Shown: piece by piece, positions 7,390-16,845 of the stretch
Numbering within the stretch: position 1 is the first letter of the stretch
Layout: every line of letters starts with the position of its first letter
NCBI RefSeq assembly: GCF_026339875.1
Contig: NZ_JAPEPZ010000001.1
Coordinates: 9,548,001-9,612,000 of the forward strand
Direction: 5' to 3'
DNA length: 64,000 bases
Origin: Streptomyces sp. NBC_01571
GTDB taxonomy: Bacteria > Actinomycetota > Actinomycetes > Streptomycetales > Streptomycetaceae
Notes under the pieces: generated by a model
What the model was told of the DNA's origin: nothing
The model's input: the letters and a program-made list of their open reading frames with translations, nothing else
Databases searched by the model: none
Position numbers and translations under genes: made by a program

Positions 7390-10217
7390 TAATGATGATT
7401 CTCGACCAGCTCCGGCGGCGGCGCGGGCGCGCGCTAGCTCTGGCCGCCGGAATCCTGGTGGCGGCGACCAGCTTCACCCTGCTGACCGCCACGGTGAGCA
7501 CGAGTAAGGCCACGACGGTGGGCGAGGTACGCCGGAACGCACGGTCCGCCTACGACGTCCTGGTGCGTCCGCCCGGCTCCCAGACAGCCGTGGAGCGGCA
7601 GAGCGGACGGGTCGCGCCGAACTTCCTGTCCGGTACGTTCGGCGGCATCACCATGGACCAGTACCGACGTATCCGCGACATGGCCGGAGTTGACGTGGCC
7701 GCGCCGGTCGCCAACATCGGTTATCTCGTGGTGGGAAGCTCCGTCACCGTGGATGTGTCCCGCTTCCTGGACAGCGGCGCATCCCGGCAGATCCTGCGGC
7801 TCAGCCCCATGCTCACCGCGGGGCTGGGTACTCACCGCATGTCCGATCAGTATGTCTACCTCACCCGCAGACCTTTGACGTCGGCAGAGAGTTCGGACGG
7901 CATCTTCAGATCCGACACCCTGGAAGAGGGCACGACGCAGAAGAGCACGCGGCAGTACCAGTTGAAGGGCAAGTATGACGTCTGCTACTACTTCAACTGG
8001 GACAAGACTGAGCAGACGAGCTTCAACGGGGAACTGCCCATGAAGCCGAACCTCATAGCCGAAGACCTCAGTGGCAAGTCCGCGTTCGACCGGGACCTGC
8101 ACTCGCTGATGAACTGCCAGTCCGGGCAGGACAAGGCCACCATTGACGTCTGGACGGGCTACCCGGTGCTGCTGTCCGCCGTCGATCCGGTCGCAGAGGA
8201 CCGTCTGGTGGGCCTGGGCGACGCGGTCACCTCGGGCAGAATGCTCACCGAGAAGGACAAACCGTGGGTGCTGTCCTCCACGAAGAGCGTCCACGGGCAG
8301 CGCGACTCCTACATCCCGGCAATGCTCAGCAGCAACCCGCTGACCGCCGGGACGCTTAAGGCCACTGTCGAGCGACTCGATATCGGTGACCCGGCCGAAC
8401 TGCCCTCCAAGTTGGGCAACCCGACCGCTCACAGCTTCGTGAGCGGCCTGCACGGCACCCCCGTAGGCCTGGTCCGCGCCGACCTGAGCAAGGGTTACCG
8501 GAAGACGCTGGGTGAGGACTCGTTCAACACCGACGCCTACTGGACGGTCGGCCCGGTCACCTACCGCAAGACGTCGGGCGGTGAACTCGCCGCCGAGGCG
8601 CAGCCGCCACAGAAGCCCAGCCTGTGGGTGACCAACTCGTCCGAGCAGCCGTTCCCCTACGTTCCCGAGGAAAACCAGGGCGAGCAGTACCGGAAAGTGA
8701 CCAAACACGCCGCCACAGAGTGCATCGGGCGGGGCTTCTGCGACGGCGTCGACTCAGGGCGTCTGCCCAATCCCTTCGTGCACCTGGTCGGCCGCTACGA
8801 CACCGGGAAGCTGCCAGGCTTCGCACCGCTCTCCGACGCCCCCTTGGAGACCTATCAGCCGCCCCAGGTCACCGGAGCGGACGCAGCCACCCGCAAAGCA
8901 CTTAAAGATCGACCGCTCCGGCCCGACCGAAACTTGGGCGGCTACCTCAGCCCGCCGCCCACCATGCTGACGACGATGGACTCCATCACCGCGCTCACCA
9001 AGAGCCGCCGGGTCCCAAGCCTGCAGGACAAGGCGCCGGTCAGCGCGATCAGGATCCGCGTGGCCGGGGTGAGCGGCGTCGACACCGCGTCCCGGGCGCG
9101 GGTGAACGCTGTGGCCGGGAGGATTCAGGCCGCCTACCCCGGCCTCCAGGTCGACGTCACCGTCGGCAGTTCGCCCGCCCCGCAGACGGTGGCGCTGAGT
9201 GCCTCGGCACAGGTGACGGAGCGCTGGGTCGCCAAGGGTGTGGCACTGCGCATCCTCAGAGCGGTGGACACCAAGAGCGCCGTGCTCTTCGTGCTCGTTC
9301 TCGTCGTGTGCGCGCTGTTCCTCGGGCAGGCGGCGCTGGCCTCGGTACGCTCGCGCCGCACCGAGATCGGCACCTTGCGCTGTCTGGGATGGAGCAGCGC
9401 CGAGGTACTTCGCCTCGTGCTCGGCGAACTGGCGGTGATCGGCCTCGCCGCGGGGGCTGCAGGCGCGGTCGTGGCCTATGTGCTGAGCCAGGTGCTGGGG
9501 CAGACCAATACCGGCGCCAAGTCACTCCTTGTATTGCCGGTGGCGTTCCTCCTGGCCACGGCGGCGGGCCTGGTTCCCGCCTGGCTCGCCACCCGGCTGG
9601 GGCCGATGGAAGCAGTCCGGCCTGCGGTGACGCCGGTCCATCGCACACACCCGGTCCGTTCGGTGGCTGGACTGGCCGTGCTCAACCTCCTACGGGTGAG
9701 GGGCCGCACGTTGCTCGGCGCGGCCGGGCTGGCACTGGGAGTGGCGGGCTTCACGATGCTTCTCGCTATGACGCTGGCCTTCCGGGGCGAGGTGGCCGGA
9801 TCGCTGCTCGGCAACGCCGTGGTGGCGCAGGCGCGCGAGGCCGACTACCTCAGCGTCGCCCTGTCCTTGTTGCTGGGCGCGGCCGGCGCCATCGACGTCC
9901 TGGTCATCTCACAGCGCGAGCGAGCTGCCGATCTCGCGGTGCTGCGGGCAACTGGCTGGACCAACCGCGAACTGGCGATGCTGACCCTCTATGAGGGAAT
10001 CGGCCTGGCCCTGCTGGGCGGACTGGCCGGCGCGGTGGCGGGACTGGCTGGGGTGCTGTCGCTGGGACAAGGCGTCCTGCACGGACACCTTCTCGCGGTG
10101 ACCGGCGCCGCACTCCTGGCCACACTGACGGCGACCATGCTGGTGAGCGCGGCTTTGCTGGTGCCGATCCGGGCACTGTCCCGGATCGCCCCCGTTCACC
10201 TGCTCGCCGCCGACTGA
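7386..10217 (+). CDS. FtsX/MacB-like ABC transporter permease
   Basis: 943 residues. One N-terminal membrane helix (ALALAAGILVAATSFTLLTA), then an unusually long ~580-residue external part with several Cys and Tyr/Trp patches, then two FtsX-type membrane blocks: SAVLFVLVLVVCALFLGQAAL..RRTEIGTLRCLGWSSAEVLRLVLGELAVIG, and a second with LAVLRATGWTNRELAMLTLYEGIG. This is the duplicated architecture of large MacB-like permeases. It should form a complex with the preceding ATPase, under PadR control. Coupled start GTG at 7386; ATGs at 7392 and 7395 are alternatives. The substrate is unknown. Confidence 0.9.
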   Translation: MIMMILDQLRRRRGRALALAAGILVAATSFTLLTATVSTSKATTVGEVRRNARSAYDVLVRPPGSQTAVERQSGRVAPNFLSGTFGGITMDQYRRIRDMAGVDVAAPVANIGYLVVGSSVTVDVSRFLDSGASRQILRLSPMLTAGLGTHRMSDQYVYLTRRPLTSAESSDGIFRSDTLEEGTTQKSTRQYQLKGKYDVCYYFNWDKTEQTSFNGELPMKPNLIAEDLSGKSAFDRDLHSLMNCQSGQDKATIDVWTGYPVLLSAVDPVAEDRLVGLGDAVTSGRMLTEKDKPWVLSSTKSVHGQRDSYIPAMLSSNPLTAGTLKATVERLDIGDPAELPSKLGNPTAHSFVSGLHGTPVGLVRADLSKGYRKTLGEDSFNTDAYWTVGPVTYRKTSGGELAAEAQPPQKPSLWVTNSSEQPFPYVPEENQGEQYRKVTKHAATECIGRGFCDGVDSGRLPNPFVHLVGRYDTGKLPGFAPLSDAPLETYQPPQVTGADAATRKALKDRPLRPDRNLGGYLSPPPTMLTTMDSITALTKSRRVPSLQDKAPVSAIRIRVAGVSGVDTASRARVNAVAGRIQAAYPGLQVDVTVGSSPAPQTVALSASAQVTERWVAKGVALRILRAVDTKSAVLFVLVLVVCALFLGQAALASVRSRRTEIGTLRCLGWSSAEVLRLVLGELAVIGLAAGAAGAVVAYVLSQVLGQTNTGAKSLLVLPVAFLLATAAGLVPAWLATRLGPMEAVRPAVTPVHRTHPVRSVAGLAVLNLLRVRGRTLLGAAGLALGVAGFTMLLAMTLAFRGEVAGSLLGNAVVAQAREADYLSVALSLLLGAAGAIDVLVISQRERAADLAVLRATGWTNRELAMLTLYEGIGLALLGGLAGAVAGLAGVLSLGQGVLHGHLLAVTGAALLATLTATMLVSAALLVPIRALSRIAPVHLLAAD

Positions 10218-10459
10218 ATCAGGGGCGGCGGGGATCGCGTGCTCGCCGGTGACGAGCAAGGCGCGGATCAGGCGACGAGCCTTGTGGTCGACCTTCGTCG
10301 CTATGGACGAGCGGCGGGCTGTCAGCTGTTGATGACGGCGAGGTGCTCCACGCCGGGGCACTGCCGCCACCGATCTCGTTCGACGTGCGGGGACGGGTCT
10401 GCTGCAGGTTTGGGTGGGTTGACCTGCCCCACGGCTCGGGTTCCAGCTGCGGTGGCCAA

Positions 10460-10740
10460 CTGGCGACGGGGGCGGTGTCTTGTTCGGAGAGTGGTTCGTA
10501 CTCGATCGGGGTGCGGTAGCCCAGCGCTGAGTGGCACCGCTGTCGGTTGTGGAAGACCTCGATGTACTCGAAGATCGCGTTCGCCAACTCGACCCGGGTC
10601 TGCGACCGTTTGCGGTTCAACAGCTCGATCTTCATCGAGGACCAGAACTACTCCGCCATCGCGTTGTCCAAGCCGTCTCCGACCGTGCCGAACGATGGCA
10701 GGAGCCCGGCGGAACGGATCCTTTCCCCGACGGCCCAGGA
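10460..10740 (-). pseudogene. IS3-family transposase (OrfB), C-terminal remnant
   Basis: Reads LLPSFGTVGDGLDNAMAE, then an in-frame TAG, then FWSSMKIELLNRKRSQTRVELANAIFEYIEVFHNRQRCHSALGYRTPIEYE, the end of the DDE integrase core of IS3-type OrfB including the catalytic Glu region. The nonsense codon replaces the Ser usually found before FWSS. The rest of the element is absent upstream, and the frame reads out into unrelated sequence on its 3' side. Confidence 0.75.
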
Positions 10741-10744
10741 GGTG

Positions 10745-11298
10745 AACCCAGGTTCCGTCTCATTCAGCTTGGTTCAGGGCCATCCACGGCGGGACCGAAC
10801 CCGAAGCCAACAGGACCGCCGAACGCCCATGAACGCAGTGGTCAGCCTTGTATGTAACCCGCGCAGCATCAACAGACTTCGAAAGCGTGCGCCGACCGGC
10901 GCTCACGCCAGAAGTGGTGCGCGGCCGGCGCTGGCAGGTCACCTCGTGGCCATCGACGAAGCCCGACCGTCGGTTAGGTCCCGGACAAGTCTCCGGGCCG
11001 CCCCCAGACAGGCCGGGGATGAAGCCATCCCTTCAGAGCTGGAACCCCCGGAAGCCGACCGCGCGCTTGAGACCATAGACGCAGGCACTGACAACGGACC
11101 TGCCGGCGATGGACCGTTGAGCGATGAGTGTCTAACTGCGTGACAACGCAGACGCACAACGGCGGACGCCCCCGAACGTCTGCGGACCATCAGCGCAGGT
11201 GAAGGGCCCACCAGCTCAAGGCGCAGCTCCCACCTGGGTTGCTTCGGGACGAAGCAGTCCCCGTGCCACAGTTGTGCCACATCGTGCGGTCATTCACG
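10745..11298. other. Gene-free stretch
   Basis: No supported gene. A minus-strand open stretch around 10760-11000 has Streptomyces-like codons but no recognisable motif, and is probably debris next to the IS3 relic and the dispersed repeat. Confidence 0.4.
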
Positions 11299-11406
11299 GT
11301 CAACGACGGCTCGGCAGAGTCGAGATGCTCCGGTTACCTGGGCTGCCGCTACAGCCGAAGTGACCTGGGCGGACCGGCCGCCGATCACGTCCGCCCTTAC
11401 AACGCA
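11299..11406. repeat. 108-bp dispersed repeat, copy 2
   Basis: Second copy of the 4959-5066 sequence. Its right end is followed within ~36 bases by the truncated LysR gene, whose first codons are missing. This suggests the repeat marks the end of a moved DNA segment. Confidence 0.65.
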
Positions 11407-11442
11407 GTAGTCGCGGACGCCTCGGCGGGTCATGATTTGTCT

Positions 11443-11960
11443 ATGGCCGTCGCGGCGGAACTGCACTTCGGCCGTGCCGCCGAGCGCCTCGGAATGGCCC
11501 AGCCACCGCTCTCCCGGGCGATCCAGCAGCTCGAGCGGCGTCTCGGCGTCTCCTTGCTGAATCGCAACCGACGCGGTGTCTCCCTGACCGGCGCCGGAGA
11601 GATGCTGCTGCACGAGGGCCGCGCAACGCTCGACGCGACCACCGCTGCCGCTCGGCGCACCTGTCGCGCCGGTGGCGCCGATGGTCCGGGCGGTCCCCGC
11701 AACCGCCTGGTGCTCGCGGTGAAGGCCGGTGCGTCCCAGGACTGTGAGCCGACCGGGCCTTCCACCGCCGCGACACACCGCCTGACGGTCGGCCGAGGTC
11801 GCGTACGGCACGCAGCTCCTTCCCGGCAAGCGCCACCCGCACCTGGTGGGCGGACTGCCGGGTGCCCCTTCCGGGAGCGTCCAACTCCCGGGTGAATCCG
11901 GGGGTGTTCGACCTCGGTTCCGAGCGGTGCCGCCGCGTACTCGACGGTCGTTCGCCCCCA
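11443..11960 (+). pseudogene. LysR-family regulator, 5'-truncated and frameshifted
   Basis: The first ~75 codons match the LysR DNA-binding domain: [50 protein letters not shown]. The usual initial MELRxLRYFVAV is missing, replaced by unrelated sequence ending in the dispersed repeat. After KAGASQD (about 11745) the frame breaks, and pieces of the effector domain appear in another frame ([16 protein letters not shown], corresponding to VAVLPAGHPLA). Much of the effector domain is deleted. Non-functional. Confidence 0.75.
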
Positions 11961-12241
11961 TGCGTGGCTGCCCCCCGCGTGTGGCCGGCCCTCATGCGCG
12001 GCCCGCCCTCCTGCGGGGGCGTCCGCGCCCGACCCGGGCGACGCGGAGGCGGTGACCGCGCTGCCGGAACCGAGTGCGACGGAAGCTCCCGCGACGGAGC
12101 CTGCGGAGCTTTGACGGGAGCCTGCGGAGCTGCGGAGGAAACCGCGGCGGCGTCAATCCCCCGACTACGTGTCGCCCTTGATCAAAGTGATTCGGTTCGC
12201 GTGCTGACGACCCCATGCGCCATACCACTTGAGCCTCCAGA

Positions 12242-12257
12242 GAGGCGTGGACGCCTC
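12242..12257. repeat. Small perfect hairpin
   Basis: GAGGCGT-GG-ACGCCTC, 7-bp arms (6 bp with a 4-nt loop as RNA), immediately before a larger hairpin and ~140 nt upstream of the serine hydrolase gene. Confidence 0.4.
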
Positions 12258-12264
12258 ATGGACA

Positions 12265-12328
12265 GGTGGCGACGTACAAGGGAAGGATGGTGAATGCACC
12301 GAATGGCATCACTCCTTCCGTCGCCACC
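12265..12328. promoter_or_regulatory. Large bulged hairpin upstream of the serine hydrolase gene
   Basis: GGTGGCGAC (12265-12273) and GGAAGGA (12281-12287) pair with TCCTTCC (12313-12319) and GTCGCCACC (12320-12328), giving 16 bp with one 7-nt bulge. The apical loop contains a further GGTG/CACC pairing. It ends ~67 nt before the downstream ATG and could be a terminator for upstream transcription or a leader structure. Confidence 0.5.
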
Positions 12329-12395
12329 CGTCACCGTCAGTAAGTAGCCCGTTGCCACCCGCCGTGTCACCCGTCGTCGCCCCGGAGGCCCGCGT

Positions 12396-13853
12396 ATGAG
12401 TGCCCGTCCCCTGCCCGTCAGCACCCCCGCCGCCCAGGGGGTCGACGCCGCGGGCGTCCACGCGTTCCTCGACGCGGTCGAGGCCGCGCCGGACATCGAA
12501 CCGCACAGCCTGATGCTCCTGCGTCACGGGCACGTCGTGGCCTCCGGTTGGTGGGCGCCGTACGCACCCGACCGCCTCCACCTGCTGTACTCGCTCAGCA
12601 AGAGTTTCACGTCCACGGCCGCCGGATTCGCCGTCGCGGAAGGGCTGGTGCGCCTCGACGACCCCGTGATCTCGTACTTCCCCGAGTTCGAGGCGGAGAT
12701 CACCGACCCGCGCAGCCGTTCCATGCTCGTCCGGCACGTGGCGTCCATGGCCAGCGGACACCTCGGTGAGACCTTCGAGGCGGCCGCCCGAGTCGACCGG
12801 AAGGAGATCGTGCTGGGATTCCTCCTCGTGCCGCCGGACCAGGAGCCGGGGACCGTCTTCGCCTACAACCAGCCCGCCACGTACACGCTCGCCGCGATCG
12901 TCCAGCGGGTGACCGGACAGTCGCTGACCGAGTACCTGCGGCCCCGCCTGCTCGACCCGCTGGGCATCGGTGAGACCGCCTGGCTGCAGCGTCCGGCGGG
13001 GCGCGACCTCGGCTTCAGCGGTCTGCACGCGGCGACGGACGCGATCGCCCGGCTCGGCCAGTTCTACCTCCAGGACGGAGTCTGGGACGGCGAACGCCTG
13101 CTGCCCTCCTGGTGGATCACGGAGGCCACGCGCGAGCAGATCCCCACCGCTGACGGTACGGCCGTGGACGCTGGCTCCGACTGGCAGCGGGGATACGGGT
13201 TCCAGTTCTGGATGGGCCGGCACGGCTACCGCGGCGACGGTGCCTTCGGGCAGTTCTGCGTGGTGCTCCCCGAACAGGACGTGGTGATCGCGACGACGGC
13301 CGCGACCGAGAACATGCAGGCCCTGCTGAACCTGATGTGGCGGCACCTCCTCCCGGCGTTCGGTTCCACGCCGCTCGCGGGCACCGAGGACGAGGGGCTG
13401 CGACGCCGTCTGGCGGGGCTGGCCCTGCCACCGGTCGAGGCGAGCCCCGAACCGCCCGCTGCGGGTGACGCCTGGGCGCGCACCGTGTTCGTCCCCCAGG
13501 ACGGCGTCTGCGCGGAGCAGCGAACCCTGACGGGTGTAGAGGTCGTGGCCCCGGTGGACGACGGCGGCTGGAGGGTGTCGCTCGCCGAGGGCGACGAGCG
13601 GCACGAACTGCGGCTCACCGCGGCGGGGTGGACGGTCGAGGACGGGCCGATCCCCATGGCGGTGAGCGGAGGATGGACGGATCCGGACACGCTCCGCTTC
13701 GACGTGGTGTTCCTGGAGACCCCGCATCGCCTGACCGTGCGCTGCGTGCTGTCGGACGGCACCTTCGGCGTGCGCTGGCACACGACGCCGCTGCACCGGG
13801 GCCCACTGCGCTCACTGGCGGCACCCGGACGGGAACGGGTGTGCCAGGGGTAG
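12396..13853 (+). CDS. Serine hydrolase, beta-lactamase class C / esterase family
   Basis: 485 residues. The class C motifs are present: SLSK within LLYSLSKSFTSTAAGFAVAEG (nucleophile Ser and general-base Lys), FAYNQPATYTLAAI as the Tyr-x-Asn element, and a large C-terminal extension (residues ~340-485) of beta-strand character, as found in Streptomyces penicillin-binding-protein-like esterases. No signal peptide is visible, so it is probably cytoplasmic and more likely an esterase or peptidase than an antibiotic beta-lactamase. The ATG at 12396 follows CCGGAGG with 8 nt spacing. Transcribed alone, behind a strong hairpin. Confidence 0.85.
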   Translation: MSARPLPVSTPAAQGVDAAGVHAFLDAVEAAPDIEPHSLMLLRHGHVVASGWWAPYAPDRLHLLYSLSKSFTSTAAGFAVAEGLVRLDDPVISYFPEFEAEITDPRSRSMLVRHVASMASGHLGETFEAAARVDRKEIVLGFLLVPPDQEPGTVFAYNQPATYTLAAIVQRVTGQSLTEYLRPRLLDPLGIGETAWLQRPAGRDLGFSGLHAATDAIARLGQFYLQDGVWDGERLLPSWWITEATREQIPTADGTAVDAGSDWQRGYGFQFWMGRHGYRGDGAFGQFCVVLPEQDVVIATTAATENMQALLNLMWRHLLPAFGSTPLAGTEDEGLRRRLAGLALPPVEASPEPPAAGDAWARTVFVPQDGVCAEQRTLTGVEVVAPVDDGGWRVSLAEGDERHELRLTAAGWTVEDGPIPMAVSGGWTDPDTLRFDVVFLETPHRLTVRCVLSDGTFGVRWHTTPLHRGPLRSLAAPGRERVCQG

Positions 13854-14108
13854 GGGCAGCCGGGGCATCGGCGAACTCGCCGACCACTTTGAGCTGCTGT
13901 AACGTGAAATCACCCGCCGCCGCGCCCGTCAGCGGCCCGTCGAGGTGCGGGGGCCTGCCCCCGCACCGCCGCTGACCGGCGCCCACCACAGGGGTGATGC
14001 CCGCCGGTCCGGTCCGCGTTTCACACGCGTCGGGTTCGCGGGCCCAGCGCGACCACCTGCGAGCAGAGAGCCTCGAGATCGGTCCGACTCTCCAAGGCAG
14101 GGATCCAG

Positions 14109-15134
14109 ATGACCACCTATCGAGTCGCTCAAGTGGAGTCCGCCGGCGGTTCGTTCGAGATCGTCGAGCGAGAGGCCACTCCGCCGGGCCCCGGCCATGT
14201 GCGGGTCACCGTCGACGCCTGCGGGGTGTGCCACAGCGACACCTTCTTCGTGAACGCCGGGGTTCCGGGCGTGACGTTCCCGGTGGTCCCCGGGCACGAG
14301 ATCGCCGGGCGCGTCGAGGAACTCGGAGAAGGGACGCAGGGCCGCGGCTGGGAGGTCGGCGACCGGGTGGCGGTCGGCTGGTTCGGCGGCGCCTGCGGCT
14401 ACTGCACGCCCTGCCGGGAGGGCGACTTCGTCGTCTGCGAGAACCTGAAGGTTCCCGGGTGGCAGTACGAGGGGGGATACGCGGAGTCGGTCGTCGTACC
14501 GGTGGACACCCTGGCCCGGATCCCCGACGCGCTGGCGGCGACCGACGCGGCGCCGCTGGCCTGCGCGGGAGTGACGGTGTTCAACGGACTGCGGCGCAGC
14601 TCGGCACGGCCGGGTGACCTGGTGGCCGTCCTCGGAGTCGGGGGACTCGGCCACCTGGCGGTGCAGTACGCGGTCGCGATGGGCTGCGAGACGGTGGCCA
14701 TCGCCCGTGGTGCGGGCAAGGCGGACTTCGCCAAGCGACTCGGCGCCCACCACTACGTCGACAGCACGGCCGACACGCCGGTCGCCGAGGCGCTGCGGTC
14801 CCTGGGTGGCGCACAGGTCGTCCTCGCCACCGCCTCCAACTCCGAGGCCATCACGGCGACCGTGGACGGACTGCGCCACCGCGGCGAGCTGGTCGTCATC
14901 GGCCTGGACGGCACTCCCCTGGGGGTCAGCCCGGCTCAGCTGATCACGGGCGCCAAGGTCGTCCGCGGGCATCCGAGCGGCACCTCGCAGGACACCCAGG
15001 ACACCATGGCGTTCAGCGCCCTGCACGGCATCCGTCCGATGACGGAGGTCGTACCGCTGGACCAGACGGACGAGGCGTACCGGAAGATGCTCGCGGGCTC
15101 CGCGCGGTTCCGCATGGTGCTCAGTAATCGGTAA
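14109..15134 (+). CDS. Zinc-dependent alcohol dehydrogenase (MDR family)
   Basis: 341 residues. Catalytic zinc ligands in GVCHSD and PGHEIAG; structural zinc Cys cluster in GACGYCTPCREGDFVVC; nucleotide fold VLGVGGLGHLAVQYA. The order and length match the AdhA/Adh-like quinone-independent alcohol dehydrogenases that oxidise primary alcohols with NAD(P)+. The ATG at 14109 has GGCAGGG upstream. It stands alone: no aldehyde dehydrogenase is adjacent. The stop codon lies within a short tandem repeat. Confidence 0.9.
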   Translation: MTTYRVAQVESAGGSFEIVEREATPPGPGHVRVTVDACGVCHSDTFFVNAGVPGVTFPVVPGHEIAGRVEELGEGTQGRGWEVGDRVAVGWFGGACGYCTPCREGDFVVCENLKVPGWQYEGGYAESVVVPVDTLARIPDALAATDAAPLACAGVTVFNGLRRSSARPGDLVAVLGVGGLGHLAVQYAVAMGCETVAIARGAGKADFAKRLGAHHYVDSTADTPVAEALRSLGGAQVVLATASNSEAITATVDGLRHRGELVVIGLDGTPLGVSPAQLITGAKVVRGHPSGTSQDTQDTMAFSALHGIRPMTEVVPLDQTDEAYRKMLAGSARFRMVLSNR

Positions 15135-15158
15135 TCAGTAATCGGTAAATCAGTAACG
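15123..15158. repeat. Short tandem repeat across a stop codon
   Basis: AGTAATCGGTAATC, then AGTAATCGGTAAATC, then a partial AGTAACGGG copy. The first copy contains the TAA stop of the alcohol dehydrogenase. It probably arose by replication slippage; A/T content is unusually high for this genome. Confidence 0.6.
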
Positions 15159-16253
15159 GGTGACGCTGTGCGGTTCCATCCGTGTGCCGGGGGCGCGGAG
15201 CGCGGATGGCCTCTGGCCAGGACCGAGCGTCGGCGCACGCTTTGCAGGTCTGTCGGTGGCCCGGACGTCGGGACGGGGCGAACGCTGCCTGTCGCGGCGC
15301 TAGGCAGCCTCGAGGTTGAAGTGGCCCGTCCGGGTGTCCGGTGTGCGCCGCGGTTCCTCGCAGGATCTGGCTCGCTTCTGCCCCATCTGAGGTGGTGCCG
15401 GTCGCCGTAAGGCTGTTGTCAGTGGGGGGTGTTAGCTTCCCGATCAGAGATGAGCCGGTTCAGTGTTCCTGCTGAGGAACACGGCGGCCAAGGGGGGTGG
15501 CCGGATAGGGGTCCCCGGACCTGCGTGGTCGTGGTCCCGGGACACCGAATGGCTCCGCACCCACCCCCCTCTCCATCTTCTGATCGTGCCTCTGGCCACT
15601 TCGGTCAGCGACGGTAATTCCGGTCGCTTCGAGACCCCGGAGGGACGGCAGCGGACAGGGGCAGTCACCGGGGTCGAAGTACCGCGCTGCTCTGTCGCGC
15701 GCTTGGCTGCCGTGGGTCTCTGACACCGACCAGCGCGTCCTGGGCCACCCCCATCGAGGCCCAGTTGGGACCCTTACGGGTGGCGCAACGCGAACGCCCG
15801 GCACCCCGACATCCTCGCCGCCCAACGCCGCGAACGTGCCAAGGTCCGCGGCGAACGACACCAACGCTGGGGTCGACCACGACCACAAGCCGCATGACCA
15901 ACCCCGGCAAATGTCCTTCGACAGCGAAGTCAGTCGACGTCGTCGCTCTGATCTGGGGCGACTGACTTCACTGTCAAGGCGTCTGCCTTGTGGCCACCCG
16001 CCACAGGGAGGCGAGAATCCTCGGCTTCGCCACGCACGATGGACCAGCCCGTCGCCACATCACCCAACCGTTGTGGCAGACGTACTCGACCCCGGGAAAC
16101 TCGTGCATCCACGCGGCCAGGGTCTGGGCGGTGCGGTCGGGCAGGCCGTCCATCCGCTCACCTGCCGGTGTCGATGCCGAGGAGCTTCGCCACCCCGGCG
16201 ACCCGCCGGCCGGAGGTGCGGCTGCGCGGCGATCATCATCCGGGGATCACGTC
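15159..16253. other. Gene-poor region with a short coding relic
   Basis: About 1.1 kb without a full gene. At 15769-15897 (+) a 42-codon stretch beginning DPYGWRNANARHPDILAAQ and ending in TGA looks like the C-terminus of a lost protein; I do not recognise it. A short segment at ~15957-15981 resembles 19010-19035 (GACTGxCTTCACTGTC). Confidence 0.35.
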
Positions 16254-16299
16254 TAAGACGCCATCCGCTTTCCGAACGTGATCGGTTGGTTCGGGGTGG

Positions 16300-16845
16300 G
16301 TGGGCATGAACTCCGGTCGGCGGCAGGAGAGATGGGCATGGTTGGTCCGCTCGTCTCGCTCGTGGGGGTGGCTGGTGCCGTCGGTGCTTGGTTTGCTGGA
16401 GGCCCGGGAGAAGAGGGTCCGGGAAGAGATCGCGCGGCTGCGGGAGGAGACCGAGCGGGTGCAGGCCGCGCTCGGCGACGCGGAACGTGCGCTTCAGCGG
16501 CTGGTGGATGCCCGCGTGACGGTGGCGGAGGTACTGGCCGAGCCGTCGTCCAAGGTCGCTGAGTCGGCGCGGAGCGCGGTGGCGGGCTCGCCCGTGCCGC
16601 GGCGGGCCGAGGGCATGGCGGTGGCGGTCCTCGCACCGGACTACCAGCGGATCCTGTCGGTGCTGGAGTCAGAAGCGGGCCGAGAGGGCATGCGCTGCCA
16701 GCAACTGGCCGCGGCCCTGGGGCTGGAGGCCATCCCGGCGAAGGTCGAGGGGCTGCGCTCGAAGACGAAACGTCTGGTGGAGCGGGGGTGGGCCCTCCAG
16801 GTGCGGCCGGGGGTGTTCACCGCGCTCGTGGTGCCGGCCGTCTGA
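16300..16845 (+). CDS. IS-associated accessory protein with coiled coil
   Basis: 181 residues from ATG 16300; a GTG at 16384 may be the true start, because coding character becomes clear at LEAREKRVREEIARLREETERVQ. Residues ~30-75 form a strong coiled coil; the C-terminal ~75 residues (APDYQRILSVLESEAGREGMRCQQLAAALGLE..IPAKVEGLRSKTKRLVERGW) look like a winged-helix DNA-binding module. Similar proteins commonly accompany Streptomyces transposons. Its 3' end overlaps the end of the convergent transposase gene. A role in element regulation is inferred only. Confidence 0.6.
   Translation: MGMNSGRRQERWAWLVRSSRSWGWLVPSVLGLLEAREKRVREEIARLREETERVQAALGDAERALQRLVDARVTVAEVLAEPSSKVAESARSAVAGSPVPRRAEGMAVAVLAPDYQRILSVLESEAGREGMRCQQLAAALGLEAIPAKVEGLRSKTKRLVERGWALQVRPGVFTALVVPAV

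Noticed and set aside
12182..12395. A small gene upstream of the serine hydrolase
   Set aside because: Short frames there are disrupted by the hairpins and have no motif or ribosome site.
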